A model generated the notes under the pieces. That model saw only the letters and a program-made list of their open reading frames with translations, was not told where the DNA came from and made no database searches. Source: Amyloporia xantha (Eukaryota; Basidiomycota; Agaricomycetes; Polyporales; Adustoporiaceae). From it: DNA of 64,000 nt. Of this stretch, positions 29,100-41,303 are shown in pieces (the stretch's first letter is position 1; every line of letters begins with the position of its first letter). The stretch covers positions 4,092,001-4,156,000 of the forward strand of contig JAYKKR010000001.1 of assembly GCA_036971615.1 (NCBI GenBank), given 5' to 3'. A program made the translations under genes and the position numbers.

Positions 29100-31312
29100 G
29101 ATCTGTGGGCTGTTTATGCAGAGCGACCGTTAGGAGGTCATCATACTTAGGAATTGTTGAGTGACCTCGCATCGAGACATGGACTCCGCTATTCGAGCGG
29201 TGTTTCACTTTTGAGGTCGGATGCGCCATGGCGTGACATGTAGTACTACTAATGACTGCCGGTGAGGTGTTGTGTCGGAATTAGCCATTGTTCGTCATTA
29301 ACATACAACACTCACATGTGCAGGATTGTCTTAGTCTCCGTGGCTTGACCAATATAGACGAAGACAGTCGTTCGGCTTTATAATGGTCTGCTCCAGTACG
29401 CGCTATCAGGGTGGGGGTTGAGCACTTCGCTTGTGAGGTTCGGCTGTTGCCGAATGGCGACAGCTCAGCCAATAGGAGCGTTCCGGCAATCCTCCAGCCG
29501 ACTCAATGGTCCGTCAACACCGGTCAGGCTTCGCTATAGGGCCAGCCGCTAGCCACAGCCATTGTAGAAACCACTTCATGTATCTACATATCTTATGAGA
29601 TTCGTTACATTACGCATACAATATTAGAGTATCATGGAGCCTCAGCCACAAACAACGGTGGCACGGTAAGGCTATCCAAGTTGGCGGTGCTATTTCACGT
29701 AGATATGGTGAGCTTGGTGCTATTTCACGTAACTATGGTGAGCGCAATACCAAAAGGGCGAGTCTTAGGGCGCATCACTGAGCTGCGCAAAATCTCTGCT
29801 CACGGGGCGAGCGAGCGCGCGCAACAGGGTCGCAGAGTATTCCAAAGTTCTACTTGGTACGGGTACGCGTTGTTGACGCATGTTGACGCGTATACACGGG
29901 CGGCTAATCCGGCAGTTTGCGAACTGCTCAACCCCGGTACAAGTGTCCCGGACAGATCAAGACTAGGATTGTCTTACCAAGTATTGACGGGCTCGTGTGC
30001 AACAGGCCGCCGTGACAAAGGCGGGACTCTTCTCAGCCGACTCTACGTTCCGCGATTATCATAAATAGTAAGGGTGGCAATCAATGGGCGCTTCGAGAAA
30101 AGAGCGTCGCGGCTACTTCAGCCACAGCTCTAGATCTCTTTTCATATTCGAACTCCAAAGGCTCTTGTACTACTGTATCGGCAATGTACATTTACTGGCA
30201 ATGTATCTTCGGGAATCGCAAAACCTATTCTCGAGGCGCTCGAGTATCATTAGGTCTGTCGGACTGTGCGTCCCTGCGTTATGTTTGCATTTCTTCTCGG
30301 TACTTGGAATACAATAGCGCTAGCAATCGCCACAGGCCTGTGGGACAGTAAAAATCTCACCCTCCTATGTATATACGCCAATTGCCCCATCTATGACGAT
30401 GACAGATCTACAATTACTTGAATCTGAGATGGCAGCTCACGCTATAGCTGCATTCTGGTCTTCCAAGTATCCTGTCACTGGACCGCCGCAGGAGTTCAAA
30501 TTTTCAGTACTGATGATTACTCCAAGAACTTCCCATTGACCATTATCCTATTAGTTTTATGTTGCTAGTACGAGTTCCAGCCACTGAGTATCATGATCCC
30601 TGGACCACGCATTACAACCTATGTGCGTGATGAGTTCGTTCGTATTCGATAACAAAACGTACCCGGCTCAGTGGCGCTGATGAATACGTGTTGCCGTATG
30701 CAGGTGATAGTGTGGCTTGGTGGTCTGCAATGGCATCGATGCAACATGGTGAGTATTATTTGCAAACGCCAACCTTGTTGTTTGAACGTGGATCATGCAG
30801 ACTATCGCACTATCCAGTCCGCTTATGATGCGAGTCGTTCACACGCAGACAGTTTTACAGGTTATCAGCTTGCTGCAATCCTCCGATTGGAGGACACTGG
30901 CGACAAGATAGGACATATACATATAGACGCCTTGTCACTCAGTCTTTGTGCTCAAAGCAGAAGTAGCCACCAACCTTGTGGTGAATTTTCAAACTCGATA
31001 TTTATATGCTGACAGTTCTTGAAAATAGGAGCTGAAACTATTGGCTTGTGATATGTTCTGAGCATCATTGGAGCCACTTTATGCCTTATCGCACCGCCTC
31101 ATGAGAGCAGAAGTCCCGTCTTGTGTTGACTTCCATTCCTCCTGATGCTGCATGACATTTCCCATCTAACACCCTTCATGTGTGGTCACTGGTACGAGTT
31201 GTGTGGAATCCGTTCAGCATCGGGTTCGAACGAAAGGCTGTACCGTCCGATATATAATCTCGAATTGCAAAGATAGCGGTCAAACTGGTTACTCTCCACT
31301 CGTCCCCAGCAG
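29100..31312. other. 2.2-kb gene-poor spacer between paralogues A and B
   Basis: No open frame here has recognisable content. A 30-bp tandem duplication sits at 29686-29745. The spacer is not obviously a decayed paralogue copy. Confidence 0.4.
29686..29745 (+). repeat. 30-bp tandem duplication
   Basis: Two adjacent copies of a 30-bp unit starting GGTGCTATTTCACGTA, differing at a few positions (AGATATGG versus AACTATGG, and the last two bases). Confidence 0.9.
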
Positions 31313-32562
31313 ATGGACAGCTTCCCAATCGCCGAGGCACAGCTTGTGGCTCTTTTCATGCAAAGTGTATCCTATGGGATCCATGTCGTCACCTTTGCGA
31401 TATGCATATGGACTCTCTTGAACCCGTCTACACGCGGCCGGCCTTCCGTAAATTGGCCTTGGCTATCTGTCGCTGTCATATTATTTGCTATTGGCACTGT
31501 CGATCTTATATGCAATTTATATCACAACTTGATCGCATTCATATTTCACGGCGACGGGTCTAATGACCCTCAAGAAGTGTTCTCCGATCTCTCGAGCTGG
31601 ATTAATGTCATTAGAGTAAGCATATTTTCTTCGTGTTCGATTCGTAATGCTCATTTCCGTGCGAAGTCCGTCTGGTTTTTCTTGGAGGGCCTACTCTCGG
31701 ATGCTGCATTGGTGCGTATTTTGCCTCAATTACATAACAGTGGCTGGCCTTTTGGTCTGATAAAATTATGTAGATGTATCGTTGTTGGGTTGTCACTGGC
31801 CGTCGATGGGTTATGATCGTTCTGCCCTTGCTCCTGTGGTTTTCAGCGATTTCGGGCGCCGGTGTCCAAATTTATTACATGTCGACGCTGGAAGCTGTGA
31901 CGACGATCCCAGACGAGAAGAAGCTGCATCCGTTTCTTATCTTCTACTTCACGACTACCCTAGTAAACAATATGTTCTGTACAGGTGATTGCACCGCCTA
32001 CCATCCCAATCTATCACCTACTGACTGTCGATTCACAGGCTCGATCGTATATTATATATGGAAGGTCAGCAAGCGATCCTCCGAATTCTTCACCCGAAGC
32101 TCTCGGAGCAGCGGTCAGATGAACCTATCTGGAATCAATAGAATATTTGTTGAATCTGCCCTTCTGTACACGGTTTCTGTTTTGGTAACCTTCGTTGCGG
32201 CACTCGCGGGAAGCAATTCGAACTACGGTCTGTCTGATGTTGTAAGTACCCCTGAAACTCAGTCATTTTGGTGATTCTCTAAGCTCACGCTTCTACAGAG
32301 CTTGGAGATCGCAGGCATTTCATTTGACCTTATCATTATCCGCATCAGCAGAGGGATCACCACGGAGCAGACAGAAGCATTCAGTGAGACCTTCCACGCG
32401 GCGACGATCGCGGTGCACATCACCAGCTCTGCGACGGCGGATGCGAATGAATTGAACGAAAATAATGCAATGTCTAGTGGACGTTCCCGGTCTGACAAAG
32501 AGCTTATCGAGCTGGTGAAGGTATACGATCTATCACAGAATGCGGAAGAGCGCACATCCTAG
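31313..32562 (+). CDS. seven-helix membrane protein, paralogue B
   Basis: Exons: 31313-31615, 31667-31711, 31774-31984, 32039-32241, 32299-32562, about 341 residues. It starts MDSFPIAEAQLVALFMQ and shares every segment with paralogue A, including HVVTFAICIWTLL, SVWFFLEGLLSDAAL across intron 2, MYRCW, IYYMSTLEA, YYIWKVSKRSSEFFTRS and LEIAGISFDLIIIRISRG. Introns here have better splice sites than in A (GTAAGC, GTGCGT, GTGATT, GTAAGT). The C-terminal tail is charged and ends with a Ser/Lys/Glu-rich stretch. It is the cleanest copy for defining the family. Confidence 0.85.
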
Positions 32563-33917
32563 GTTCCATCATCTTTTAGCTTGTACAGGATTCTTGACTG
32601 ATGGGTAGTGGCTTGCTGTCAAATTGTGTCAACTAGCTCGGGATAGCACAGCTACTTTGATACCCACTATCATGACGCTTGATTGTAGATACTAGCACCA
32701 CCGTAACCAGGTCCACCACTCCTCTTAAAGAGAGAGCATTCAGATAAAAGGTAAGTACACGGAGCGAGTTTCGGTCGCGATGATCTCAGGTGCGATGACC
32801 TGAACTGTGAAGTCGAGAACATCGAACCTATGGGGAAACATCCGACGGATTCCGCCGGATTGCCGGATCGTTTCTAGGGAAGTCAGTTCAGCGACATACG
32901 TGTACGGCGGCGAGACTATCCCCTGCTGCTTCACGTATATCCACACCGGCGTACCAGCATAGCGTCGCATGCATGGACGAATTCACCACAATGAACATAC
33001 CTGGATATACTTCCCGTGTTCATTCATAGAACGGCGTCTGTCACGCGCCGAATTCAGCGTGGGCGACATGCAAATCCGTTCGGGCAACTCTCCTCATCAA
33101 AACTCGTCTTGTATTGTGGTATGTTCTGGCAGTACTCATCTATACCGTCCTGCTGCTTCAACGTATCCATTCAGGCACACTCCGTTGTCCCTGTGGGATT
33201 TCTGTCTGTTGCTGCCTTATTTCTCTTCGTGGACATCACATCAGCTTGGGGGTCTATGCCTCTAGCACTAAGGCTTCTTCCTGAAGGTCTATACTATCAG
33301 CCTACACGTAAATGCAGCTTGCGTTGTGCCATATCCTAGCAGTACTGTCCATCTCGAATTCACTGTAGCATACAGCCAATTCTCGCAGAATGTCCTGTCC
33401 ACGGGGAGGTTCGTTCCCTGAACAGGGCACCGGAACGCGGGACGTCACGTATCGGCGCCTTAGTGACACACCGTCACGCCGGCCACACTGAAGCTTAAGC
33501 GCTCGCGCGGTCTCGCCGCCGCACTGCCGCCGCAGTCTCCTGAGCGTCGGGCGGCGGCACCACTGATTCTGTTAGGTTAACGGTCCAGCGTTTCTGGGTT
33601 ACTGCTAGACGTAGACCATGACGGTCGGGCGGGCACTGAGCGTGATGGTATTCACCCAGGCTACTACAATATTATCAATATCGAACTAGTACTAAGTTTG
33701 AACTAAACATTAATATTCCCATCTCTCAGCCTGTGGCTGCCAGCAGCCGCAGCGTCCGCGCTCTGGCTATCCGCGCCGGGGGCGTCCACGATAGGATGTA
33801 CGGGTGATGGTCAGGGCCGCTGTGGCCCTCTGCACTGAGACGCCTGACGGTCAAAGCGCTGTGGCCCGCGCCCTATAGTCACACTTGTCACATCACCAGG
33901 CACGGTTCCGGGAACAT

Positions 33918-33941
33918 GTTCACGGAACATGTTCCGTGAAC
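33918..33941. repeat. 24-bp perfect palindrome
   Basis: GTTCACGGAACATGTTCCGTGAAC-type sequence, identical on both strands. A shifted partial copy (GGGAACATGTTCACGG) precedes it. Confidence 0.95.
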
Positions 33942-34066
33942 AAATCTCCCAGCGGACAGGATGTTCTCAATTCTCGCCATGCTGATGGCACATGACTCCA
34001 CCATTCCGATCACATGATGAACACGTCCCCCTTCTGACCAGTGTTGGCACTGACCTGGTCATGACC

Positions 34067-34098
34067 GGGTCTGACCCCGTCATGACGGGGTCAGACCC
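34067..34098. repeat. 32-bp perfect palindrome
   Basis: GGGTCTGACCCCGTCA followed by its exact reverse complement, with no spacer. It sits inside a cluster of GGTCA/TGACC words. Confidence 0.97.
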
Positions 34099-34654
34099 CA
34101 AAAGGTCAGAAGGGTCAAGGGTCAAGGCGTGACCTCGGGGTTCATGCCCGAGTGGCGCGACCCGAGCTGCAACTGCTTGCTCGATTGATGGCAGTCTTTG
34201 TTCTCATTTTTGAAGATGTCTACTCTATAATGTAGTAATAAAAATCATGAATAAGTTCCATATTCAATAGAGGCTTATGTATGCTTATAGAAAGCATCTG
34301 TGGCATGTAGCTTCGATATTACTAGCCGAAATGAAGATGACATGGCGGCACCCAAGCAGTCATCAGCGGAAGTATTCACAAGCTGCTTAGGTGCACTGAG
34401 CTCTCCAGCAGCGGCGCCTTCGATCGTCTATAGCTATGAGTCTCTGTCTGACGCCGTACTCGATGTTTTGCCCGGGTCGGAGAGTCCAACAGCGCTGGAG
34501 ACAGTCGCACGTGCAGCCAAGTGCAGCCTGTGCGGGTCACTCACGTGCTGACCCTTGACCTTTGTCTGACCCCCGGGTCAGACCTCGTCAAGGGTCATGA
34601 CCCCCGTCAAAGGTCAGGGGGTCAGGCGTGACCCTGCCATAAGGCTCCAACCAT

Positions 34655-35160
34655 TTCATCTATTTACTGTTTATAAATGGTTATAACTGTATACTGTTTA
34701 TGTTTAACTACCCCTACCCCAGTAAATGGTAAATAAACAGTATGTAAACAGTAAACAGATGTGACACATTTTTTCTAGGAGATGTTAAATATCATGCATC
34801 CAACAAGGCCAGAACAGGTCTGACATCCAGAAGTCACATGTAACTGGCTTCACTTGATAGATAATCACTTTTATTGGGAGATATTTGCACAGTTATTTGA
34901 GAGAAGGAGGGAAATACTCCCATTTTGATGAAAAATCATGACTAATTTCTTTTCATACCATCTTTGTGTTGATGATATTCATCACAGGCACAGACTGTGG
35001 CACTGAGTGTTGGCTGTATAAAGGGTTATTGAAGATTTTGAGGACATACTGCTTTCTTTTTCTTATATGTATATGTACCATTTATACTGTTTATTTACTG
35101 TTTATTTACTATCTATATACTATTTACTGTTTAAATACTGATTTTCTGTAAACATAAACT
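34655..35160. repeat. AT-rich segments flanking a 300-bp centre
   Basis: The left side (about 34660-34757) has TTTACTGTTTAT words then CCAGTAAATGGTAAATAAAC on the same strand. The right side (about 35088-35160) repeats ACCATTTATACTGTTTATTT in the opposite sense to the latter. The arrangement is an imperfect inverted repeat. Confidence 0.6.
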
Positions 35161-37192
35161 AAATAGTTGGAGCCTACCCTGCCAACACTGCTTCTGACGG
35201 TGGTTTCGTTGAAAACATGTTGGCCTGGCTGTACGTCCTTTTGAACCTCTTACTCTTCAGACTATGTGGCGTGTCACTGACTATGCTCTGAGAAAAGCGA
35301 TACTCGCTGTGAAAAAGCCATCTGAGTCTCGAAGAAAATGGCCAGTTCCCGTTCTACGTAGCAATGTTCTGTGACTTCGATAAACTTTGGGACCTGTTTG
35401 GCTGGATATTGTTGGATAGCATCTCTCTGTTCTGCCTGACAGACAAAGTAATTCGGCCGGTATGTCGTCTTGCAACCTATCAGGATCCAATTTATTATCC
35501 CTTAGAAGTCATATCCATATATTCCTTACCACGACAATAAAGCGTAATGACACGGACAGGCAATATCCCACGACGAAATGTATATAAGCGGGCAGGGTAG
35601 CCTTTGCTCTCACTGCCAATGGTGCAGCCTCGGGTTTCACAAGGTTCACTGTCACAAGCTCTCACTGCAGTTATGAGCACCTCAGCACCTGAGTATATAT
35701 GTCATATTGATTCAAAGTTGAATACAGATGAATATGGTATTATTTACCAAGCTTATATTGGGGGCCGCACGGGACAAGGCAGTATCAATACCCATGGGCA
35801 TATCAGTTTTGTCAGAGGCTGGCTGTGTCAGTAAGTCACTGATAAGATGCCACAATTCTTGTACTTTGTTGCTATCGAGTGAAACACAAGCAGAGAGAAG
35901 ATCGCAAACAGAGTCCGGGGAGGTTTGAGGATGAGCTCGAAGAGTTGAGGCTAGTGAGAGGAGCAAATCAGTGGCAAATGTCGATGAATAGAAGCAGCTG
36001 TTGATATTGCAGTGATTCATATGCAGAAAACGATGACAATCACTTCATAACGGCATGAAGCAACATGAGTAGAAGCACGGAATATGCACGATCACAGTCT
36101 GTCGTGACAGAGTTCTCAATATAAGCAGACCTGATTATATTATCTGATAACATCGAGAGAACGCATCACTCTGACGGAGCTGGTGGTATGCTAATGGTAT
36201 TTCCATCAAGGTTGATCTCATCATGATGGGCTTACTACCATGCAGGAATATCGAGACATGATACAGATATATGCTTGAACGATCATGTTGGAGCATACAA
36301 GGAGTAATTTGAGCCAGACCTCATGGTATACTTTGTAGAGCAACAGGATAACCCTGAAGGTATAACACGGTAGGTCAACATCATTGTAATGGATGTGAAT
36401 GGCCATGGGCCAGCAGGAAAGCAGTTCATGACATACCATTTGGTTTGATGTACAGTAGCCAACGAGAAAGTACTTAATGGATTTAAGGTCGGTGTTGCAT
36501 CGTCCTTGTGAAAGGAAATACCATCGGCTTGGATGCCAAATGTTGCACGCAATACGTGGTGGTGCAACTGGCTACGCGCGACCCAGACGAAGGATGTGCT
36601 ACGATGATAACCACGGAAGGAAATCACTGAATGCATAGCCTGGTAAATTGATCAAACATCGCGTCACTATGACAGAAAAGCCATACATGCCTGCGTCGTG
36701 CCAGCAATTCATGCCAGATAAACAAGAGAAGCCGCTGGCCTGAACGGATTTCCAGGGAGACAGGGGTGATATGCGTCCCGAGATGACGTTGGAGGCATTC
36801 AAGCGAGAGCGCATTGCCTCACCGGTGAATCCATGAGTGCTGATAGGAATGACGGGAGGTGTCAGGGAGGTACCGCCAGCATAGTGGGAGAGGCAAGCAC
36901 GATCCAGCGCCATTCATGGAGGGGCCGGCAAACCGGCGGATGCCGGCGGACGTCTCCCCACAGGTCCGACCTTCATGTGAAGTCGGTCGTAAATATGATC
37001 TGATCGGCAGCGCACCACGCGGTGCTAAGCGGCGCCCCTGGCAACAGAAATAAATGACGGAATGACAGCAGTATCAGCAGTTGTCAACTTGTCTATCATT
37101 AGCTATGGAAAACATCTCAGAGCTACACCTCCGAGCCTCGCACTGTGCAGGCGTAACTTGTTCAATGTTCCTCTACTGGTAGCTGGGCCAAC

Positions 37193-38477
37193 ATGACAAG
37201 TCTTCCAATCGCTGAAGGCCAGCTCGTAGCTCTCTTCATGCAAAGCATAACCTATGGGATTCACATCGTCACATTTGCGATATGCGTATGGACACTTCTC
37301 AACAAGTCAGACGGCCAACCCAAACCTGTTCATTTTCCGTGGCTATCAGTAGCCATTGCCTTATTTGCTGTCGGGACCATCGACGTATGCTTCAATCTGT
37401 ACCACAATCTAGTCGCTTTCATATTCTACACTGGACCCGGCGGTGCTGAGCGGACATTCGACGAGGTGTCCAACTGGGTCGATGTGATCAGGGTGAGCAT
37501 ATGGACAACTCTAGTCATATCGAAACTTGTTGTTCAACCCAGCCAAGAGCGTGTGGTTCTTTTTAGGGGGTCTCATCTCGGATGCTGCGCTGGTGCGGTC
37601 ATGAATTTACCGAAAGCGCGAACGATTTCCGGGAAATGCTGATATACGGTCCGATGTAGATGTACCGCTGTTGGGCCATCTGGAGCCGGACATGGTCTGT
37701 CGTCGTGTTGCCCATGCTACTATGGCTCGCTTCCATCGCGGTCGTAGTCGTGTACCTACATACCATCGCGACTCTGGAGGAATTGACATCCATACCCGAT
37801 GCGGGGAGACTGCGCACATTCTTACTTGCCTACCTCTCGATAACACTCGCATTGAACTTCCTGACTACCGGTATGCGCCCAAAATTATCCGTGGTGCACA
37901 TCCTCATCTACTCCCATCTGAAAGGCTTAATTGTGTATCGCATATGGAAAGTCACGAGACGATCATCGGAGTTCTTCACGCAGACCTGGCGAGGCAGTGG
38001 CAGAACCGATTTCTCGGCGGTTAATGTCATCTTTGTGGAATCCGCGTTCCTTTATACGACTGCTATTATCGTCACGTTCATCACAGCACTTGCTACCAAT
38101 AATTTGACTTACGGATTCTCCGACATCGTATGTCTTTTGCTATATTCAATGTCAACGGAGGCAGAACGTTTACCTTCTACACTCTGTATCAGACTGTGGA
38201 ACTGTCAGGCATATCCTTTGACCTCATCATCATTCGAATCAGCCGAGGAGTTGCGACGGAGCAGACACGGGCGTTCGCTGAGACCTTTCCAGCGCCTATC
38301 AAAATGAACGAAATGGATTCCACCATAGTTCAGGATCAAGCGACTCGCTTGGAGCTGACCGTGACGAACGATCAGCAAAATGTCAGAACAATGGTTCGTT
38401 CACCATCCGACATGGAGGATACCGAGGTGAAGAAAATACAAGACATGGTGCCCAAGATTGCAGAAGAAGAGGTCTAG
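37193..38477 (+). CDS. seven-helix membrane protein, paralogue C
   Basis: Exons: 37193-37492, 37548-37592, 37660-37870, 37925-38127, 38193-38477, about 347 residues. It starts MTSLPIAEGQLVALFMQ and shows the family segments ITYGIHIVTFAICVW, WLSVAIALFAVGTIDVCFNL, SVWFFLGGLISDAAL, MYRCWAIW, VIFVESAFLYTTAIIVTFI and VELSGISFDLIIIRISRG. A glycine-rich loop (YTGPGGAERTF) replaces the shorter loop of A and is shared with paralogue D, so C and D look like the closer pair. The tail is acidic/polar. Intron 1 uses GTGAGC and intron 4 GTATGT. No frame break was found. Confidence 0.83.
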
Positions 38478-38782
38478 ACTGTATTCGTCGCCGCATCAGT
38501 ATGTACTACTATGTAGATTCACCTTGTACTATTTATTGCAGGCACGTCTTTATGATACTAGAGCTTTTGCCACTGGTATTGACGGGTATATTTCGTATCA
38601 CATCGTACGTACTAGCAGTATACCAGTGTAAACAAGACAGATAATCAACTTCGAACGCTGCGTAGACACCGGGCAATAGTAAATACAAGAAACTATTCGC
38701 TAGATGACACCACATCAAGTGAGACTCGAGCTCAGCGCATTCCTTCAAGGTATCGCAGGGCCAGCAGCCACAGACAGCGCCG

Positions 38783-40054
38783 CTACACGCTGTTCGGCTC
38801 TGCGGCATGCAGCTCCTCCATTAAAGCGTGCAGTTTTCTGAAGCTGCCTGCCTCGGAATCGTATCGAGAGCTCTTTTTGTCAACATCCGTCATCGACCCA
38901 GCGGTCCGCTGATCAACGGTTCTGGACCGTATGGCACGGAGCGTGATCGGCGAGGCGGGCGGGGAACTTGCCGTCTGAACTTGTCCAGCTTCGACGCCTT
39001 TGCCGATGCGAATGATGATCAAGTCAAAGCAGATCCCGGCGAGCTCAATGCCCTGTGCACCAAGGGGATCAGAACATATACTGGGACGAGGCGGATGGAG
39101 ACGGAGGACGTACGACGTCAGACATGTTGTACTCGGCATTGCTCCCTGCGAGTTCCAGTATGAACGTGATCGCGATCGCGGCGGTGTAGAGCATGGCAGA
39201 TTCAACCATGATCCTGTTGACGTCTCGGAGCCGGATTCGGCTGCTGCTGCGAGAGTCCTGGGCGAAGAACCGCGAAGACTGCCTGTCGACACTCCAGATG
39301 CGATACGCGATGAGACCTGCGATGCCAAAAACGAATAAGCGGATCAAAACTTTGGACGGAGCTTCGGAAGAGTTACTCACAGGTGCAAAGTAGGTTAGTC
39401 GCGAGGGTGAGAGTGCAGTATGCGGCGATAAACGGCACCAGCTTATTGGAGTCAGGAATGGTGGCCGTGTCCTCCAGAGTGGCAGTATAATACGCCTCTG
39501 CGCCACCACATGCAGTTGCGGCAAGCCATAGAAGGGTCGGAAAAATGACCACGGTCCACTTGCGACCATAGACTGCCCAGCAACGGTATATCTAATCAGT
39601 ACAAAAAAGCACGGTCAGTTTCTATGGGTAGATAGACTTCTCATTACATGTCTCTACCAAGGCAGCATCTGAGACCATTGCTTGCAGTAAAATCCAGACG
39701 GTCTACTGTTACGTTAGAAATTTATCACTGAAGCATGTAGTGCAGACATACTCGCATGACATTGACCCAGTTTGAGATGTCTTCAAACTGCTTCGCCGCA
39801 CCGCCGGGTCCGGTATAGAATATGAAAGCAATAAGGTTGTGGTATAGGTTGAACGACACATCGGCCGTCCCAATTACAAACAGAATGACGGCGACGGAAA
39901 ACCATGGCCAGTTGACCGGTTTTGGGAGACCGCTACTGGACGGTCGGAGCAATGTCCACACGCACATTGCAAAGGTCACAACATGGATGCCGTAGACGAT
40001 ACTTTGCATGAACAGAGACACCAGCTGTGCTTCGGCTATGGGGAAGGCAGTCAT
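38783..40054 (-). CDS. seven-helix membrane protein, paralogue D (inverted)
   Basis: Exons on the minus strand: 40054-39752, 39702-39658, 39591-39381, 39316-39114, 39052-38783, about 343 residues. It starts MTAFPIAEAQLVSLFMQ and has VYGIHVVTFAMCVWTLL, YTGPGGAAKQFEDISNW, SDAAL then IYRCWAVYGRKW, LIAYRIWSVDRQSSRFF, MVESAMLYTAAIAITFI and IELAGICFDLIIIRIGKG. It faces paralogue C tail to tail, 305 bp apart. Its C-terminal tail is longer in Ser/Arg and ends AAEPNSV. It is the most diverged copy, but all splice phases are kept. Confidence 0.82.
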
Positions 40055-40479
40055 GGCAAGCGACGTGTATCGTAAACTATTACTGAAAGTGAGAGTGGGG
40101 GGCTTTCGTCATGCATACGCACGCGGTCGTGTCTATATACTTGTAGAAGGTCGCAGATCATGGAAGCTGATGCATTGGTAGCCATGCCGCCTGGGTGCAT
40201 AGGAGCTTCGCGATTATTTTTGCCGTCAAAATTACCCTTCCTCAATTGCTTTTCCTCAAAATGAGTCAGCTGCACTGCAAAGCCCAAGATGTAGAGGAAG
40301 AACGCACCGAGGAGTGGGCAGAGCAATGCAATATATTTCGTACACTGTGGTGTAAGACTTAGCTCAGCCTTGCGGAATAACAGTGCACGAGCGAGACACC
40401 CTCCGTTAACACCGACGTGAGCAATACCTGATAGGAAACATTGCCACTCCATGAGGACTAGGCACATGAAAAAACGCAT
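40051..40479 (-). CDS. hypothetical membrane protein fragment
   Basis: A 142-codon open frame from an ATG at 40479 has two hydrophobic segments (a Met/Cys-rich start and ALLCPLLGAFFLYILGFAV) and a polar C-terminus. I do not recognise it. Its TGA overlaps the ATG of paralogue D (ATGA). In a fungus this overlap has no evident meaning, so it may be an exon of another gene, a relic of a different membrane protein, or chance. Confidence 0.3.
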   Translation of the reverse strand: MRFFMCLVLMEWQCFLSGIAHVGVNGGCLARALLFRKAELSLTPQCTKYIALLCPLLGAFFLYILGFAVQLTHFEEKQLRKGNFDGKNNREAPMHPGGMATNASASMICDLLQVYRHDRVRMHDESPPLSLSVIVYDTRRLP

Positions 40480-41303
40480 GACTTCAAATTGCACGCTCCA
40501 TTCGTTCTATAAGCGGCTTGACAGGGAGAAAAAAAGGTATTTCATTTCAATCTAAAATGGCAACGTAGCTATGGGTGACCCAAAAGGATGGCGATAAGTC
40601 CTATGTTCATACCAATGGAATATTCTCGCCGGTGATCAGCGGCCACGCTGTAAGTCCTGCACTTCCAGACGTCGCGAAATGATATCGCCGGATGCATAAA
40701 CGGTAGAGTAATCGTGTTTCATTAACAACCTATCTGAGGATCTGGATTTTCACCTAATTAGGTGAGGCTATCGGGATTCGGCGAGGTGCACGTTGAGTCA
40801 ACTTGTCTGCTGTAAGGGCAGCCCTGGGCGGGGGCGCCGATGATCGAGTGGATGATCGTCCGACCAAAACACGTGCTGCACCTTCCACTCACCAGTGGCA
40901 TGGTTCGCCAGTGGTTCGCCCCAGTCGCCCATGGACCTTTTATTGCCTATTACTGGCGGCAATAATGATACAACGTTCTGTACATGGCGGTCACCGCCAT
41001 ATATTGCAATCTGCATAGCAGCAGTAGTAGAGTATTTCCAATGACGTATGATCAGATTCATAATTTCCTATATTTTAAGAGTCATCCCTTACAATCGTTG
41101 ATCTTTAGGTCAATATAGCAGCGTGCACGCGCAATAAAGCAATCCATTACACAAAGTTATACAAAAGCAACGATTGTAGATAATGTCGGCAGAGCTGGAA
41201 CGGATAAGTAACCAAATGTGCACGCTGAGCACGGTTTGACCAAGAAAACATTCACCACAGCCATATCTTCGTCCAGACTGTAGGCGTCACAGACCCCGGT
41301 GAA
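40480..41303. other. intergenic
   Basis: No gene recognised. A 14-bp palindrome CACCTAATTAGGTG lies at 40751-40764. Confidence 0.4.

Larger units (their letters stand above)
32563..37192. other. 4.6-kb gene-poor, repeat-rich block
   Basis: No recognisable gene is present. It contains GC-rich DNA at 33400-33560, palindromes at 33918 and 34067, clusters of GGTCA/TGACC words at 34035-34140 and 34545-34640, AT-rich TAAACAGT/ACTGTTTA arrays at 34655-34760 and 35070-35160, and a stretch with several medium open frames on the minus strand (35700-36913) in which I see no domain. This is how old transposon remains look, but no transposase or reverse transcriptase motif was found. Confidence 0.5.

Noticed and set aside
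29681..30064. 127-codon plus-strand frame in the A-B spacer
   Set aside because: It runs through a tandem duplication and shows no domain.
31220..31240. GGGTTCGAAC word like a tRNA B box upstream of paralogue B
   Set aside because: Flanking bases do not pair into a T-arm or acceptor stem.
35700..36913. Several medium minus-strand frames as a possible transposase
   Set aside because: No catalytic motif, zinc knuckle or reverse transcriptase motif was seen. They are left as part of the gene-poor block.
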